From Actinomadura graeca (lineage in GTDB: Bacteria > Actinomycetota > Actinomycetes > Streptosporangiales > Streptosporangiaceae), in assembly GCF_019175365.1 (NCBI RefSeq), contig NZ_CP059572.1, positions 7,254,001-7,318,000 on the forward strand: a DNA stretch of 64,000 nt. The letters run 5' to 3'. Both the position numbers and the translations under genes were made by a program. The notes below the pieces were generated by a model, which ran no database searches, had not been told where the DNA came from, and saw nothing but the letters and a program-made list of their open reading frames with translations. This document shows, in pieces, positions 7,592-17,936 of the stretch. The stretch's first letter is position 1; every line of letters starts with the position of its first letter.

Positions 7592-9276
7592 GTCATCCTC
7601 ACCCGGAGCTGTCCGACCCGCCGCCACCGCCGGAGTCCGGCCTGCGCATCGTCGCGCTCGGAGGGCTCGGGGAGATCGGCCGCAACATGACGGTGTACGA
7701 GCACGGCGGCCGCCTGCTCGTCATCGACTGCGGCGTCCTGTTCCCCGAGACCGAGCAGCCCGGCATCGACCTGATCCTGCCCGACTTCGAGTACATCAGG
7801 GAACGCCTCGACGACATCGAGGCCGTCGTCCTGACGCACGGCCACGAGGACCACATCGGCGCCGTCCCGTACCTGCTGCGCGAGCGCCGCGACATCCCGC
7901 TGGTCGGCTCGAAGCTCACCCTCGCGCTGCTGGAGGCCAAGCTCACCGAGCACCGCATCAAACCCGTCACCGAGGTCGTCGCCGAGGGGGAGCGGCGCAG
8001 CTACGGGCCCTTCGACTGCGAGTTCCTGTCGGTCAACCACTCCATCCCCGACGCCCTCGCGCTCGCCGTCCGCACCCGCGCGGGCCTCGTGCTGCACACC
8101 GGCGACTTCAAGATGGACCAGCTCCCGCTGGACGGCCGCCTCACCGACCTGCCCGGGTTCGCCCGGCTCGGCGCCGAGGGCATCGACCTGCTGCTGTCGG
8201 ACTCCACCAACGCCGAGGTCTCCGGGTTCGTCCCCAGCGAGCGCAACATCGGCCCGGTCGTCGACGAGGTGTTCCGCACGGCGCAGGAGCGGCTCATCGT
8301 CGCCTGCTTCGCCTCGCACGTCCACCGCGTCCAGCAGGTCCTGGACGCCGCCGTCGCCAACGGCCGCAAGGTCTGCTTCATCGGCCGGTCGATGGTCCGC
8401 AACATGGGCGTCGCGCGCGAGCTCGGCTACCTGGACGTGCCCGAGGGCATCATGGTCGACCCGCGCGACCTGGACGACGTCCCGGCCGACCGGCTCGTGC
8501 TGGTGTGCACCGGCTCGCAGGGGGAGCCGATGTCGGCGCTGTCGCGGATGGCCAACCGCGACCACCAGCAGATCCGGATCACCGACCGTGACACGGTGAT
8601 GCTCGCGTCGTCGCTGATCCCCGGCAACGAGAACGCGGTCAACCGCGTCATCAACGGCCTCACCCGGTGGGGCGCGCGGGTCGTCCACAAGGGCAACGCG
8701 CTCGTGCACGTGTCCGGGCACGCCTCCGCGGGCGAGCTGCTGTACGTGCTCAACATGACCAAGCCGGGCAACTTCATGCCGATCCACGGCGAGTGGCGGC
8801 ACCTGCGGGCGCACGCCAAGCTCGCGTCGCTGACCGGCGTGCCCGACCGCAACATCGTCATCGCCGAGGACGGCGTGGTCGTCGACCTCGTGGACGGGCA
8901 GGCGAGCATCGTCGGCGCCGTCCCCGCCGGGTACGTGTACGTGGACGGGCTGTCGGTCGGCGAGGTCACCGAGACGTCGCTGAAGGACCGGCGGATCCTC
9001 GGCGAGGAGGGCTTCGTCTCCATCGTCGTCGGCATCGACTCGACCTCCGGCAAGGTCGTGGCCGGGCCGGAGATCCACGCGCGCGGCGCGGGCATCGTCA
9101 ACGAGGACTTCGACGAGATCCTGGAGCGGATCGACCAGGTGCTGCGGGACGCCGCCGGGGACGGCGTCAACGACCAGCACCAGATCAGCCAGCTCGTGCG
9201 CCGCACGGTCGGCAAGTGGGTGAGCGACAACTACCGCCGCCGCCCGATGATCATTCCTGTGATCGTCGAGGTATAG
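7588..9276 (+). CDS. rnj: Ribonuclease J
   Basis: This 562-residue member of the metallo-beta-lactamase/beta-CASP family is a dual 5'-exonuclease and endonuclease in mRNA decay and rRNA maturation. The metal site HGHEDHIGAVPYLL lies near residue 85 and HTGDFKMDQ near 170. The beta-CASP domain includes CFASHVHRVQQV and the motif VHVSGHASAGEL near 375. The C-terminal dimerisation domain ends in YRRRPMIIPVIVEV. Its GTG start overlaps the dapA stop, so the two are translationally coupled. A ribonuclease Y gene is also present at 41481. Confidence 0.95.
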   Translation: MSHPHPELSDPPPPPESGLRIVALGGLGEIGRNMTVYEHGGRLLVIDCGVLFPETEQPGIDLILPDFEYIRERLDDIEAVVLTHGHEDHIGAVPYLLRERRDIPLVGSKLTLALLEAKLTEHRIKPVTEVVAEGERRSYGPFDCEFLSVNHSIPDALALAVRTRAGLVLHTGDFKMDQLPLDGRLTDLPGFARLGAEGIDLLLSDSTNAEVSGFVPSERNIGPVVDEVFRTAQERLIVACFASHVHRVQQVLDAAVANGRKVCFIGRSMVRNMGVARELGYLDVPEGIMVDPRDLDDVPADRLVLVCTGSQGEPMSALSRMANRDHQQIRITDRDTVMLASSLIPGNENAVNRVINGLTRWGARVVHKGNALVHVSGHASAGELLYVLNMTKPGNFMPIHGEWRHLRAHAKLASLTGVPDRNIVIAEDGVVVDLVDGQASIVGAVPAGYVYVDGLSVGEVTETSLKDRRILGEEGFVSIVVGIDSTSGKVVAGPEIHARGAGIVNEDFDEILERIDQVLRDAAGDGVNDQHQISQLVRRTVGKWVSDNYRRRPMIIPVIVEV

Positions 9277-9426
9277 GACCGCTCCAGACGGACGGGCCAC
9301 CACGCGGCGGCCTACGGCGGGCCTTCCGCCGGGGGACGCCGGGTGGTGCCCCGTCCGTCACGGGTGGTGCAACACGCCGCTCCGCCATCCCTGGAACCCC
9401 GGGGGTCCTTGGCTACTCTCATCATC

Positions 9427-12102
9427 ATGGCCACACGTGCGTCCGGACCGAAGAGCACCTCGCGTGCCGGGGGCAGCGCGGGCCGGAAGCCGGCCGGCCC
9501 CGCCCCCCGCAAGCGGACCGGCACCGGCCAGCGGGCCGGGGCGAAGGGCGGCGCGCGCGGCCCGGCCAAGGGCGGCGCCCGCGGCTCCGCCAGGGGGCGC
9601 TCCGCGCGCGCGCCCCATCCGATCGTCCAGGTGATCTCCGGGTTCGCCCGGCTGCTGTTCAAGCTCTACCAGCTCGCGGCGGTGACCGTCGGCGGCGTGT
9701 TCCGCGCGTACGGCACCAGTGCCCGCAACCTCGACCCCGAGCACCGCCGCGACGGGCTCGGCCTGGCGCTGCTCGGCTCGTCCATCGTGCTGGCCTCGGT
9801 GACCTGGTTCCGTCCCGACGGCGTCGTCACCATCGCGCTGGAGAAGGTCGTGCGCGGCGGCCTCGGGCTGATGGCGGTGGTGCTGCCCGTCCTGCTGGCG
9901 CTGCTGGCCTGGCAGACGCTGCGCCACCCCGACCAGCACGAGGACACCGGCCGCGTCGTGATCGGCTGCACGGCCCTCGGCGTCGGCGTGCTCGGCATCC
10001 TGCACATCGCCGCGGGCGTCCCGTCCCCGTCCAAGGACATGCCGGGCGTGCGCGGCTCGGGCGGCGTCGTCGGCTGGCTGGTCTCGGCACCGCTGGAGGC
10101 CGGGCTCAGCGGCTGGGTGGCGGTCCCGCTGCTGCTTCTCCTGGCCTTCTTCGGGCTGCTCGTCATCACCGCGACGCCCATCAACAAGGTCCCCGAGCGG
10201 TTCACGGACCTGTGGTCGATGGCGACGCTCCAAGGACGCCCGGAACGTCCGTCCAAGGACGAGGAGCAGGACGGCGACGCCCCGAAGAAGCGCCGCCGCA
10301 AGTCCAAGTCCAAGGGCGACGGCGAAGGCGGCGAGGGAGAGCTGGAGGTCGGCGAGCACTCCAAGCCGTACGACACGCCGCTTCTAGAGGACGAGACCGA
10401 GAAGGGCGCCCGCCCGAAGCGGGACCTCGCCGACGAGCTGTTCGAGCCCGACCCGTTCGGCGGGGACGTCCCTCCGCCCGCGCCGCCGCTGGACGACGAG
10501 GTCCCGCCGCCCGGCGAGCACGACCTCCCCGACCTGCCCGGCCCGCTCGACCACCCTGCGCCGCCCGGCGCGCACGAGGCGCCCGACCCCACCCCGGCGC
10601 CGCGCAGCTCCGAGCAGCTGCCGCTCTCCTCGTCCGGCGAGATCTACGTGCTGCCCGACCCGTCGGCGCTGCGGCCCGGCAGCGCCGCCAAGCCGCGCAC
10701 CAAGGCGAACGACACCGTGGTGAACGCGCTCACGGGGGTCCTGGAGCAGTTCGACATCGACGCGCAGGTCACCGGCTTCACCCGCGGGCCGACGATCACC
10801 CGGTACGAGATCGAGCTGGGCCCGGCCGTCAAGGTCGAGAAGGTCACCGCGCTCACCAAGAACATCGCCTACGCCGTCAAGAGCGCGGACGTGCGGATCA
10901 TCTCCCCGATCCCCGGCAAGTCCGCGATCGGCGTCGAGATCCCCAACGTCGACAAGGACATCGTCAGCCTCGGCGACGTGCTGCGCTCGCCCGCCGCGAC
11001 CAACGAGCACCATCCGATGATCGTCGGGCTGGGCAAGGACGTCGAGGGCCGGACGGTCGTGGCGAACCTGGCCAAGATGCCGCACATCCTCATCGCCGGC
11101 GCCACCGGCGCGGGCAAGTCGACCTGCATCAACGGGCTCATCACCTCGGTGCTGATGCGCGCCACGCCCGACGAGGTCAGGATGATCCTGGTCGACCCCA
11201 AACGGGTCGAGCTGACGATGTACCAGGGCATCCCGCACCTCATCACACCGATCATCACCAACCCGAAGAAGGCCGCCGAGGCGCTGGACTGGGTCGTCGG
11301 CGAGATGGACCGCCGCTACGACGACCTCGCCGCCTCGGGGTTCCGGCACATCGACGACTTCAACAAGGCGGTCAAGGCGGGCAAGCTGACCGCGCCGCCC
11401 GGCAGCGAGCGCGTCTACACCCCCTACCCGTACATGCTCGTCATCGTGGACGAGCTCGCCGACCTGATGATGGTCGCGCCGCGCGACGTCGAGGACTCGG
11501 TCGTGCGCATCACCCAGCTCGCCCGCGCCGCCGGCATCCACCTGGTGCTGGCCACCCAGCGCCCTTCCGTGGACGTCGTCACCGGGCTCATCAAGGCCAA
11601 CGTGCCGTCCCGGCTGGCGTTCGCGACGTCCTCGCTCGCCGACAGCCGCGTCATCCTCGACCAGCCCGGTGCCGAGAAGCTCGTCGGCCAGGGCGACGCG
11701 CTGTTCCTGCCCATGGGCGCCAGCAAGCCGATGCGCATCCAGAACGCCTACGTGGCCGAGAAGGAGATCCACGGGATCGTCGACCACTGCAAGGGGCAGA
11801 TGGAGGCGGTCTACCGCGAGGACGTCGCCGAGTCCAACGCGCCGAAGAAGGAGATCGACGAGGAGATCGGCGACGACATGGACCTGCTGGTCCAGGCGAT
11901 CGAGTTGGTGGTGTCCACCCAGTTCGGGTCCACGTCGATGCTCCAGCGCAAGCTGCGCGTCGGGTTCGCCAAGGCGGGACGTCTCATGGACCTCATGGAG
12001 AGCCGCGACATCGTCGGCCCGAGCGAGGGGTCCAAGGCCCGCGACGTCCTCGCCAAACCCGACGACCTGCCCGGGGTCCTGGCCGAGTTGCGCGGAGGGT
12101 GA
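9427..12102 (+). CDS. ftsK: FtsK/SpoIIIE DNA translocase
   Basis: FtsK pumps chromosomal DNA through the closing septum. From the ATG at 9427 the protein has 891 residues: a basic low-complexity start (SARGRSARAPH), four membrane spans within about residues 95-255, a charged and Pro-rich linker (about 280-430), then the motor with Walker A GATGAGKST near residue 558, Walker B VIVDELADLMM near 677, and the C-terminal winged gamma domain (FGSTSMLQRKLRVGFAKAGRLM) that reads orienting DNA motifs. A longer reading begins with GTG at 9343, but ATG 9427 gives the usual MATRASG beginning. It is followed by the rodZ-like gene. Confidence 0.93.
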   Translation: MATRASGPKSTSRAGGSAGRKPAGPAPRKRTGTGQRAGAKGGARGPAKGGARGSARGRSARAPHPIVQVISGFARLLFKLYQLAAVTVGGVFRAYGTSARNLDPEHRRDGLGLALLGSSIVLASVTWFRPDGVVTIALEKVVRGGLGLMAVVLPVLLALLAWQTLRHPDQHEDTGRVVIGCTALGVGVLGILHIAAGVPSPSKDMPGVRGSGGVVGWLVSAPLEAGLSGWVAVPLLLLLAFFGLLVITATPINKVPERFTDLWSMATLQGRPERPSKDEEQDGDAPKKRRRKSKSKGDGEGGEGELEVGEHSKPYDTPLLEDETEKGARPKRDLADELFEPDPFGGDVPPPAPPLDDEVPPPGEHDLPDLPGPLDHPAPPGAHEAPDPTPAPRSSEQLPLSSSGEIYVLPDPSALRPGSAAKPRTKANDTVVNALTGVLEQFDIDAQVTGFTRGPTITRYEIELGPAVKVEKVTALTKNIAYAVKSADVRIISPIPGKSAIGVEIPNVDKDIVSLGDVLRSPAATNEHHPMIVGLGKDVEGRTVVANLAKMPHILIAGATGAGKSTCINGLITSVLMRATPDEVRMILVDPKRVELTMYQGIPHLITPIITNPKKAAEALDWVVGEMDRRYDDLAASGFRHIDDFNKAVKAGKLTAPPGSERVYTPYPYMLVIVDELADLMMVAPRDVEDSVVRITQLARAAGIHLVLATQRPSVDVVTGLIKANVPSRLAFATSSLADSRVILDQPGAEKLVGQGDALFLPMGASKPMRIQNAYVAEKEIHGIVDHCKGQMEAVYREDVAESNAPKKEIDEEIGDDMDLLVQAIELVVSTQFGSTSMLQRKLRVGFAKAGRLMDLMESRDIVGPSEGSKARDVLAKPDDLPGVLAELRGG

Positions 12103-12315
12103 GCCGTGTTCCGCGGATCGTCCCCCGCGTGTCCCGTTACCGAGACCGGCCGGGTCTCTCCGGCCGGAAGTCGTGCGGGCCGGGCGATGGCGGAATGATG
12201 CGAAATCTTGCCCAGTTTCGAACGTGTTGGCTGTCGCCGAGCGGGCATTGCGGTTCCTAGACTGGTGTCGCTGGAGTGTGGGGTCGGGCATGGACGCGCG
12301 CAAAGGAGGCTCGGC

Positions 12316-13068
12316 GTGAGCATCGGTGAGACCTTGGCGAAGGAGCGTCAGCAAGCCGGTCTCTCGGTGACCCAGGTGAGCCTCCAGACGCGGATACGGG
12401 AGACCGTCATCCGCGGCATGGAGGCCGACGATTTCTCCACCTGCGGCGGCAACTTCTACGCCCGCGGCCACATCCGCAGCATCTCCCGTGTCATCGGCAT
12501 CGACCCCGAGCCGCTCGTCAGCGAGTTCGACGCGACGCACGGCGGCGCCCCGCAGCCCGTCTCGGCCGTGTCGGCGTTCGAGCCCGAGCAGCCCGTGGCG
12601 TTCCGCGAGCGCCGCTCCCCGAACTGGAGCGCCGCGATGGCGCTCGCCCTCGCCCTCGTGGTGATCTACGGGATCGTCCAGGTCATCGGGCACGGCGGCG
12701 GCCGTGAGCACCGCACCGCCCAGCAGGTCGCGGGCACCCCGGCCGCCTCGCCCCGGGCGCCCGCGGGCGTCCCGCCGAAGAAGAGCGACCCGGTGGTCGC
12801 CGCCCCGCGCAAGACCGTCGAGCTGGCCGTCCAGGCCCGGCGCACCACCTGGGTCAGCGTCCAGGGCGACAAGGGCAAGGTGCTGTTCAACGGGATCCTG
12901 CGCGAGGGCGAGCGGAAGCGCTGGACCTCCAAGAAGAAGATCAGCATCGTCGTCGGCGTCGGCGGCGGCGTCCGCATGACCGTCAACGGCAAGGACATCG
13001 GCGCGCCCGGCAAGGGCAGGGGCGTGCAGCGGATGGACTTCGGACGCGGCGACCCGAAGACCGCCTGA
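12316..13068 (+). CDS. RodZ-like helix-turn-helix membrane protein (DUF4115)
   Basis: The 250-residue protein resembles RodZ: a cytoplasmic HTH_25 domain (residues 1-75, [20 protein letters not shown] and [14 protein letters not shown]), a single membrane span at about residues 110-126 ([17 protein letters not shown]), a Pro/Ala-rich linker and an extracytoplasmic beta domain ([18 protein letters not shown]) of the DUF4115 type. It probably helps organise cell-wall synthesis at the membrane. The GTG start at 12316 follows a near-perfect ribosome site, AAAGGAGG. The gene lies between ftsK and rimO, a conserved placement. Confidence 0.88.
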   Translation: MSIGETLAKERQQAGLSVTQVSLQTRIRETVIRGMEADDFSTCGGNFYARGHIRSISRVIGIDPEPLVSEFDATHGGAPQPVSAVSAFEPEQPVAFRERRSPNWSAAMALALALVVIYGIVQVIGHGGGREHRTAQQVAGTPAASPRAPAGVPPKKSDPVVAAPRKTVELAVQARRTTWVSVQGDKGKVLFNGILREGERKRWTSKKKISIVVGVGGGVRMTVNGKDIGAPGKGRGVQRMDFGRGDPKTA

Positions 13069-13130
13069 CCGGCCCGGGGGGCGGCCGCCCGCTGGTCGGG
13101 CGCGGCCCCCGCGCCCATTACCTTAGGGGC

Positions 13131-14552
13131 ATGCCCATACGCCGCAAGGTCTCACTCATCACGCTCGGCTGCGCCCGCAACGAGGTCGACTCCGAGGAGC
13201 TCGCCGCCCGCATCGAGGACGCCGGCTGGGACCTGGCCGACGGCGACGCGTCCGGCGCCGACGTGGTGGTGGTCAACACCTGCGGTTTCATCGAGGCGGC
13301 GAAGAAGGACTCCATCGACACGCTGCTGGCGGCGCACGACTCCGGAGCGAAAGTCGTCGCGGCGGGCTGCATGGCCGAGCGGTACGGCAAGGAGCTGGCC
13401 GAGGCCCTTCCGGAGGCCCACGCGGTGATCGGCTTCGACGACTACACCGCCATCGGCGAGCGGCTGGACGAGGTGATGGCGGGCCGGCCCCGCGAGGCCC
13501 ACACCCCGCGGGACCGGCGGAAGCTGCTGCCGATCAGCCCGGTCGAGCGCACCACGGCCGGCGCCGCGGTGGCGATCCCCGGGCACGGCGGGCACGACGA
13601 CCTGCCCGACGGCGTGGCGCCCGCGTCCGGCCCCCGGGTGCTGCGGCGGCGTCTCGGCGGCGGTCCGGTCGCCCCGCTGAAGCTGGCGTCCGGCTGCGAC
13701 CGGCGGTGCACGTTCTGCGCGATCCCCGCGTTCCGCGGCGCGTACGTGTCACGGCCCCCGGCGGAGGTGCTGGAGGAGGCGCGCTGGCTGGCCGGGCACG
13801 GCGTGCGCGAGCTCGTCCTCGTCAGCGAGAACTCCACGTCCTACGGCAAGGACCTCGGCGACCTGCGGGCCCTGGAGGGGCTGCTCCCGGCCCTCGCCGC
13901 CGTCGACGGCGTCGAACGCGTCCGGGTGAGCTACCTCCAGCCCGCCGAGACCCGCCCGGGGCTCATCGAGGCGATCTGCGGCACGCCCGGCGTCGCGCCG
14001 TACTTCGACCTGTCGTTCCAGCACGCGAGCGGCCCCGTGCTCCGCGCGATGCGGCGCTTCGGCGACCGCGAGCGGTTCCTGGACCTGCTCGGCCAGATCC
14101 GCGCGCAGGCGCCCGAGGCGGGCGTGCGCTCCAACTTCATCGTCGGCTTCCCCGGCGAGACCGAGGAGGACTTCGAGGAGCTGGTGGCGTTCCTGTCCGC
14201 GGCGCGGCTGGACGCGGTCGGCGTGTTCGGCTACTCCGACGAGGACGGCACCGAGGCCGCGGGGCTGGACGGCAAGCTCGACCTGGACGAGGTCGCCCGC
14301 CGCGTCGAGGAGCTGTCGGGCCTCGCCGAGGAGCTGACCGCGCAGCGCGCCGAGGACCGCGTGGGCTCGCGGGTCCGGGTCCTGCTGGAGGAGGACGCCG
14401 GGGGCGGCGCGTTCGAGGGACGCGCCGAGCACCAGGCGCCCGAGGTGGACGGGACGGTCCTCGTGCGCGGCCCCGGCCTCACCGCCGGCGACATCGTCAC
14501 GGCCCTGGTGACCGGCAGCGACGGCGTGGACCTCGTCGCGGACGTGTCATGA
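13131..14552 (+). CDS. rimO: Ribosomal protein S12 methylthiotransferase
   Basis: RimO adds a methylthio group to the conserved aspartate of ribosomal protein S12. The 473-residue protein has the N-terminal UPF0004 domain with its three cluster cysteines ([28 protein letters not shown]), the radical-SAM motif [11 protein letters not shown] near residue 191, and a C-terminal TRAM-like domain. It is distinguished from MiaB by LGCARN in place of YGCQMN; a separate MiaB lies at 49080. The stop overlaps the pgsA start by four bases (ATGA). Confidence 0.94.
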   Translation: MPIRRKVSLITLGCARNEVDSEELAARIEDAGWDLADGDASGADVVVVNTCGFIEAAKKDSIDTLLAAHDSGAKVVAAGCMAERYGKELAEALPEAHAVIGFDDYTAIGERLDEVMAGRPREAHTPRDRRKLLPISPVERTTAGAAVAIPGHGGHDDLPDGVAPASGPRVLRRRLGGGPVAPLKLASGCDRRCTFCAIPAFRGAYVSRPPAEVLEEARWLAGHGVRELVLVSENSTSYGKDLGDLRALEGLLPALAAVDGVERVRVSYLQPAETRPGLIEAICGTPGVAPYFDLSFQHASGPVLRAMRRFGDRERFLDLLGQIRAQAPEAGVRSNFIVGFPGETEEDFEELVAFLSAARLDAVGVFGYSDEDGTEAAGLDGKLDLDEVARRVEELSGLAEELTAQRAEDRVGSRVRVLLEEDAGGGAFEGRAEHQAPEVDGTVLVRGPGLTAGDIVTALVTGSDGVDLVADVS

Positions 14553-15136
14553 TCTCCGGCGCGCCCGACCCGGTGGCGGGGTCCCCGGACCCGCCCCCGG
14601 CGAGCGTCTACAACATCGCGAACGCGCTGACGCTCGTCCGGATCGCGCTGGTCCCGCTCTTCGTCTGGACGCTGTTCCTGGACGGCACCGGGTGGCGGGT
14701 GGCGGCGTTCGCGGTGTTCGCCGTCGCGTCCCTCACCGACAAGATCGACGGCGACCTCGCCCGCGCCCGGGGCCTGGTCACCGACTTCGGGAAGATCGCC
14801 GACCCGATCGCCGACAAGGCGCTCACCGGCGCCGCGCTCGTCAGCCTCTCGATCATGGGGGAGCTGTGGTGGTGGGTGACGATCGTGATCATGGTCCGGG
14901 AGATCGGCATCACGCTGATGCGGTTCGTCGTCATCCGCCACGGGGTGATCCCGGCGAGCAAGGGCGGCAAGCTGAAGACGACGCTCCAGGTCTTCGCGAT
15001 CGGGTTCTACATCCTTCCCGGGCCGCTCGACCCCGTGCGGTGGGTGACGATGGGCGCGGCCCTCGCCGTCACGGTCGTCACGGGCGTGGACTACGTCGTC
15101 CAGGCATGGAAACTGCGCCGCAAGGGCACCGCCTGA
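14549..15136 (+). CDS. pgsA: CDP-diacylglycerol-glycerol-3-phosphate phosphatidyltransferase
   Basis: This integral membrane enzyme makes phosphatidylglycerol phosphate from CDP-diacylglycerol. The CDP-alcohol phosphotransferase motif is complete: DGDLARAR, nine further residues from L to I, then ADPIADK, giving the three catalytic aspartates plus the fourth. About five to six membrane helices fill the 195 residues. It starts on the ATG overlapping the rimO stop. The rimO-pgsA-cinA-clgR order matches other actinobacteria, except for the minus-strand MOSC gene inserted next. Confidence 0.93.
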   Translation: MISGAPDPVAGSPDPPPASVYNIANALTLVRIALVPLFVWTLFLDGTGWRVAAFAVFAVASLTDKIDGDLARARGLVTDFGKIADPIADKALTGAALVSLSIMGELWWWVTIVIMVREIGITLMRFVVIRHGVIPASKGGKLKTTLQVFAIGFYILPGPLDPVRWVTMGAALAVTVVTGVDYVVQAWKLRRKGTA

Positions 15137-15192
15137 CGGGCACGCCCGGTACCGGCGGACCCGTGCGGAGGGCCCGTGCGGAGGGCCCGTGC

Positions 15193-15978
15193 TCAGGAAG
15201 CGCTGAGAGCGTCGCCCACCCGGAGTGTGCCGGGGGCGCGGGGGATGCCGAGGCGGCCGAACATGATCCCGCGCTCGCCGTCGAAGCGCTCGGTCCGGTA
15301 GCCGGCGAGGGTCCGCAGCGGCCCGGGGGCGCGGCGGGCCGTCTCCTGGTCGGTGTTGATGATGACGCAGCGCCCGCACGGTCTGACCAGCTCGATCTCG
15401 ACGGCGGTACCGCGCAGCCGGGTCACGCCGTCCTCGCCGTACGGGCCGAGCCCCTCCAGCACGATGTTGGCGCGGAACCGGTCGATCGGGAGCGGGGCGC
15501 CCGCCCTGCGGTTCAGGTCGTCCAGTGACTCGCCGGACAGGACCGAGACCGGGTAGCCGTCCGCGAACGCCAGCGTGCCGCCGCCGAGGCGGGTGGGACG
15601 CGTCCCGGTGAAGCGGACGAGCCGGCAGGGGAGCCCCAGCGCCGCGCCGAACCAGCCGGCGGGCTCGTCGCCCTGGTCCACCCCCTGGCACGGACGGCCG
15701 TGCACGGTCACGTCGCGAGCGGGGCCGTCCGCCGCCTCCCACACCAGCGGCGCGCTCGCGAGGGGCGTGTGGACGGTCAGCTTGACGCCGTCGAACGCGG
15801 GGCGCAGCAGCGCCAGTTCCGGGACCTCCCGCTGCGAGAGATGACGCCCGTCCGGCCGGACGAGCATGAACTCCCGGTCATGCCGCAACCCGGCGGGCGT
15901 CACGCCGGCCTCGTGCGCCGCGACCGCGCCCGCGCTTTTGATCGGGAAGAGGTTCAGCCCGGCGACGACAGCGATCAT
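15193..15978 (-). CDS. MOSC domain protein
   Basis: The 261-residue protein has an N-terminal MOSC beta-barrel domain (LNLFPIKSAGAVAAHEAGVT) and the MOSC core with DRFRANIVLEGL and the conserved cysteine in VRPCGRCVIINTDQET. MOSC domains bind sulfur or molybdenum cofactor; this type resembles YcbX/mARC-like molybdoenzymes that reduce N-hydroxylated compounds with a ferredoxin-type partner, but the C-terminal ferredoxin domain of YcbX is absent. The start at 15978 is chosen because the upstream extension is Gly/Arg-rich and unlike the family. It interrupts the pgsA-cinA neighbourhood on the opposite strand. Confidence 0.85.
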   Translation of the reverse strand: MIAVVAGLNLFPIKSAGAVAAHEAGVTPAGLRHDREFMLVRPDGRHLSQREVPELALLRPAFDGVKLTVHTPLASAPLVWEAADGPARDVTVHGRPCQGVDQGDEPAGWFGAALGLPCRLVRFTGTRPTRLGGGTLAFADGYPVSVLSGESLDDLNRRAGAPLPIDRFRANIVLEGLGPYGEDGVTRLRGTAVEIELVRPCGRCVIINTDQETARRAPGPLRTLAGYRTERFDGERGIMFGRLGIPRAPGTLRVGDALSAS

Positions 15979-16529
15979 GCGTCGGACGGTAGGGCCGGCG
16001 GGTGCGCCGTGGCCAGGGAACGGGGCGGTACCTGACACGGATTCGTCAGATTGCGAGGGCGGGTGGGCTGCGAGGCCACGCCCACCCCGGTCGTGGCCCC
16101 GCAGCCCGGTCTCGCGGCCCCGAGGCAATTATCCCTGTGAATGGCCGTGCTTTGAGCCGCGGCCCATGAGTTCTGACTCACAATGTGACCGGCGGGCCCT
16201 CGCGAGTCGGGAGCCGTGCCGGAGATATACGACGCGGTGTACCGACGAAGCGCGCTTTGGGTACGTTCCCACCCGCGCGCAGTGGACGATCCGGCCCCGG
16301 TCCGGAGCACAATACGACGGTCCGCTGTATTTTCCCCGAGGGAATGAGATATGCCCGTGATGTCGTTTGGTGGCACGTTCCCCATTCGCCGTGATCCCGC
16401 CCTCCGTCCTGATGCGGCCGCCGCCTTCGCCGACCGGCCGGGCCCGGCCCCCGTCGGAGGGCGGCTGTAGATTCGGGGCGCCGTGCGGCACCGGGACGTG
16501 TGCGGCACCAGGACGAGGACAGGGGCACG
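15979..16529. other. 551-base divergent intergenic region
   Basis: No convincing gene is seen between the MOSC and cinA starts. It is less GC-rich than its surroundings. Small inverted repeats are present: GGCCACG/CGTGGCC at 16074-16098, TGAGT/ACTCA near 16168-16181, and TTCCC/GGGAA near 16331-16343. Promoters for both flanking genes must lie here but cannot be placed with confidence. Confidence 0.5.
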
Positions 16530-17825
16530 ATGCGGGTCGAACTGCTCACCGTCGGGGACGAGCTGCTCCTCGGCGACACGGTCAACGGGAACGCGGCGTG
16601 GCTCGGGCGGCGGCTGGCCGACCACGGCGTCGAGGTGACCCGCAGCGTGGTCGTCGGCGACGAGACCGACGTCATCGTCGAGGCCGTCACGTCCGCTCTG
16701 GGACGTGCCGACGCGGTCATCACCACCGGCGGCCTCGGGCCCACCTACGACGACCTGACCCGGGACGCGCTGGCCAAGGCGGCCGGGGTCGCGCTCGTCC
16801 GTGACCCGGCACTGGAGCGGCGGCTGCGCGAGCGGTCCGCCGCGTCGGGGCGCGGGCTCCAGCCGATGGCGATGCGGATGGCCGAGGTCCCCGAGGGCGC
16901 CGGGCTGCTGCACAACTCCGCCGGGACGGCCCCCGGCCTGCGCGTCGAGCTTCCCGGCGGCGTCGCCTACGCGCTGCCCGGCGTCCCGTTCGAGATGCGC
17001 ACGATCATGGACGAGGTGGTCCTGCCGGAGCTGGCGGGGATCGCCGGGCTGCCCGCCGTCGCGCGCCGCACGCTGCGCACCGCCGGCCTGTGGGAGTCGG
17101 TGGTCGCGACACGGCTCGCCGAGGTCGAGGCCATGGACGGCATCAGGCTCGCCTATCTCCCCGATCCCGCCGAGGTGAAGATCCGGATCACCGCCGCGGG
17201 CCCGGACGCGCCCGGCCGTCTCGCGACGGCCGGGACGCGCGTCCGCGAGCTGCTCGGCCCGGCCGTGTACGGGACCGATGACGAGACGCTCGACCGGGTC
17301 GTGCACCGGCTGCTCGCCGAACGCGGCGCGGGCGTCGCGGTCGCGGAGTCGCTCACCGGGGGTCTCATCGGCGCGGAACTGACCGCGATGCCCGGCTCGT
17401 CCGCGACCTACGCGGGTGGGATCGTCTCCTACGCGACCGAGCTGAAGGCGCGGCTGCTCGGCGTCCCGGAGGACCTCCTCGCCGAGCACGGGGCCGTCCA
17501 CCCCGACGTCGCCGCGGCGATGGCGGCGGGCGTCCGGGACCGGCTCGGCGCCGCGTACGGGCTCTCCGTCACGGGCGTGGCGGGACCGGAGCCGCAGGAC
17601 GGCCGTCCCGTGGGAACGGTCTATATCGGCCTGGCCGGACCTGGAAATCTGCGCACCGTGGCCGAACCGAGACTCCCGGTGCCCGGGAGCGGACCGGAGA
17701 TCCGTGCGGTGATCCGGAGAATGACCGTCGTGCATGCCCTTGACCTGCTAAGACGCACTTTGCTCGGGCTTGGCCCGGTGGACGGGGACGGGGACGCGCG
17801 GGCGGGTCGGGAAGAGTGCGGCTGA
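16530..17825 (+). CDS. cinA: CinA-family protein (competence/damage-inducible)
   Basis: The 431-residue protein has both CinA parts: an N-terminal MoCF/COG1058 domain (LLTVGDELLLGDTVNGNAAW, TTGGLGPTYDDLTRDA), associated with ADP-ribose pyrophosphatase activity, and a C-terminal CinA domain (VAVAESLTGGLIGAELT, GVAGPEPQDGRPVGTVYIGL), the nicotinamide mononucleotide deamidase type used in NAD recycling. The start is ATG 16530; a start ten codons upstream is possible but leads in with unrelated residues. clgR follows 111 bases later. Confidence 0.92.
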   Translation: MRVELLTVGDELLLGDTVNGNAAWLGRRLADHGVEVTRSVVVGDETDVIVEAVTSALGRADAVITTGGLGPTYDDLTRDALAKAAGVALVRDPALERRLRERSAASGRGLQPMAMRMAEVPEGAGLLHNSAGTAPGLRVELPGGVAYALPGVPFEMRTIMDEVVLPELAGIAGLPAVARRTLRTAGLWESVVATRLAEVEAMDGIRLAYLPDPAEVKIRITAAGPDAPGRLATAGTRVRELLGPAVYGTDDETLDRVVHRLLAERGAGVAVAESLTGGLIGAELTAMPGSSATYAGGIVSYATELKARLLGVPEDLLAEHGAVHPDVAAAMAAGVRDRLGAAYGLSVTGVAGPEPQDGRPVGTVYIGLAGPGNLRTVAEPRLPVPGSGPEIRAVIRRMTVVHALDLLRRTLLGLGPVDGDGDARAGREECG

Positions 17826-17837
17826 TTACAGCGTTAC

Positions 17838-17850
17838 GTTCCAAGCGAAC
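17838..17850. promoter_or_regulatory. Candidate ClgR-type site upstream of clgR
   Basis: GTTC (17838-17841) and GAAC (17847-17850) form a short inverted repeat. On the minus strand the segment reads GTTCGCT, like the left half of the ClgR consensus. The right half does not match well, so this is only a suggestion of autoregulation. Confidence 0.25.
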
Positions 17851-17936
17851 ACGAAATCAACGGTCTGCCACGGCCACCGTCAAGGCGGGTACGGTGGAAC
17901 CGGCAGATGGTCCGAACTGAGGGAGGGAGCGAGACG

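Noticed and set aside
7000..9303. A 767-codon open frame antisense to dapA and rnj
   Set aside because: Its composition (Asp/Val/Arg/Gly-rich, no domain) is what the opposite strand of GC-rich coding sequence gives, and it covers two certain genes.
16185..16394. 69-codon open frame in the MOSC-cinA gap
   Set aside because: No ribosome site, no domain, atypical codon use and no neighbour in the same direction close enough to suggest an operon.
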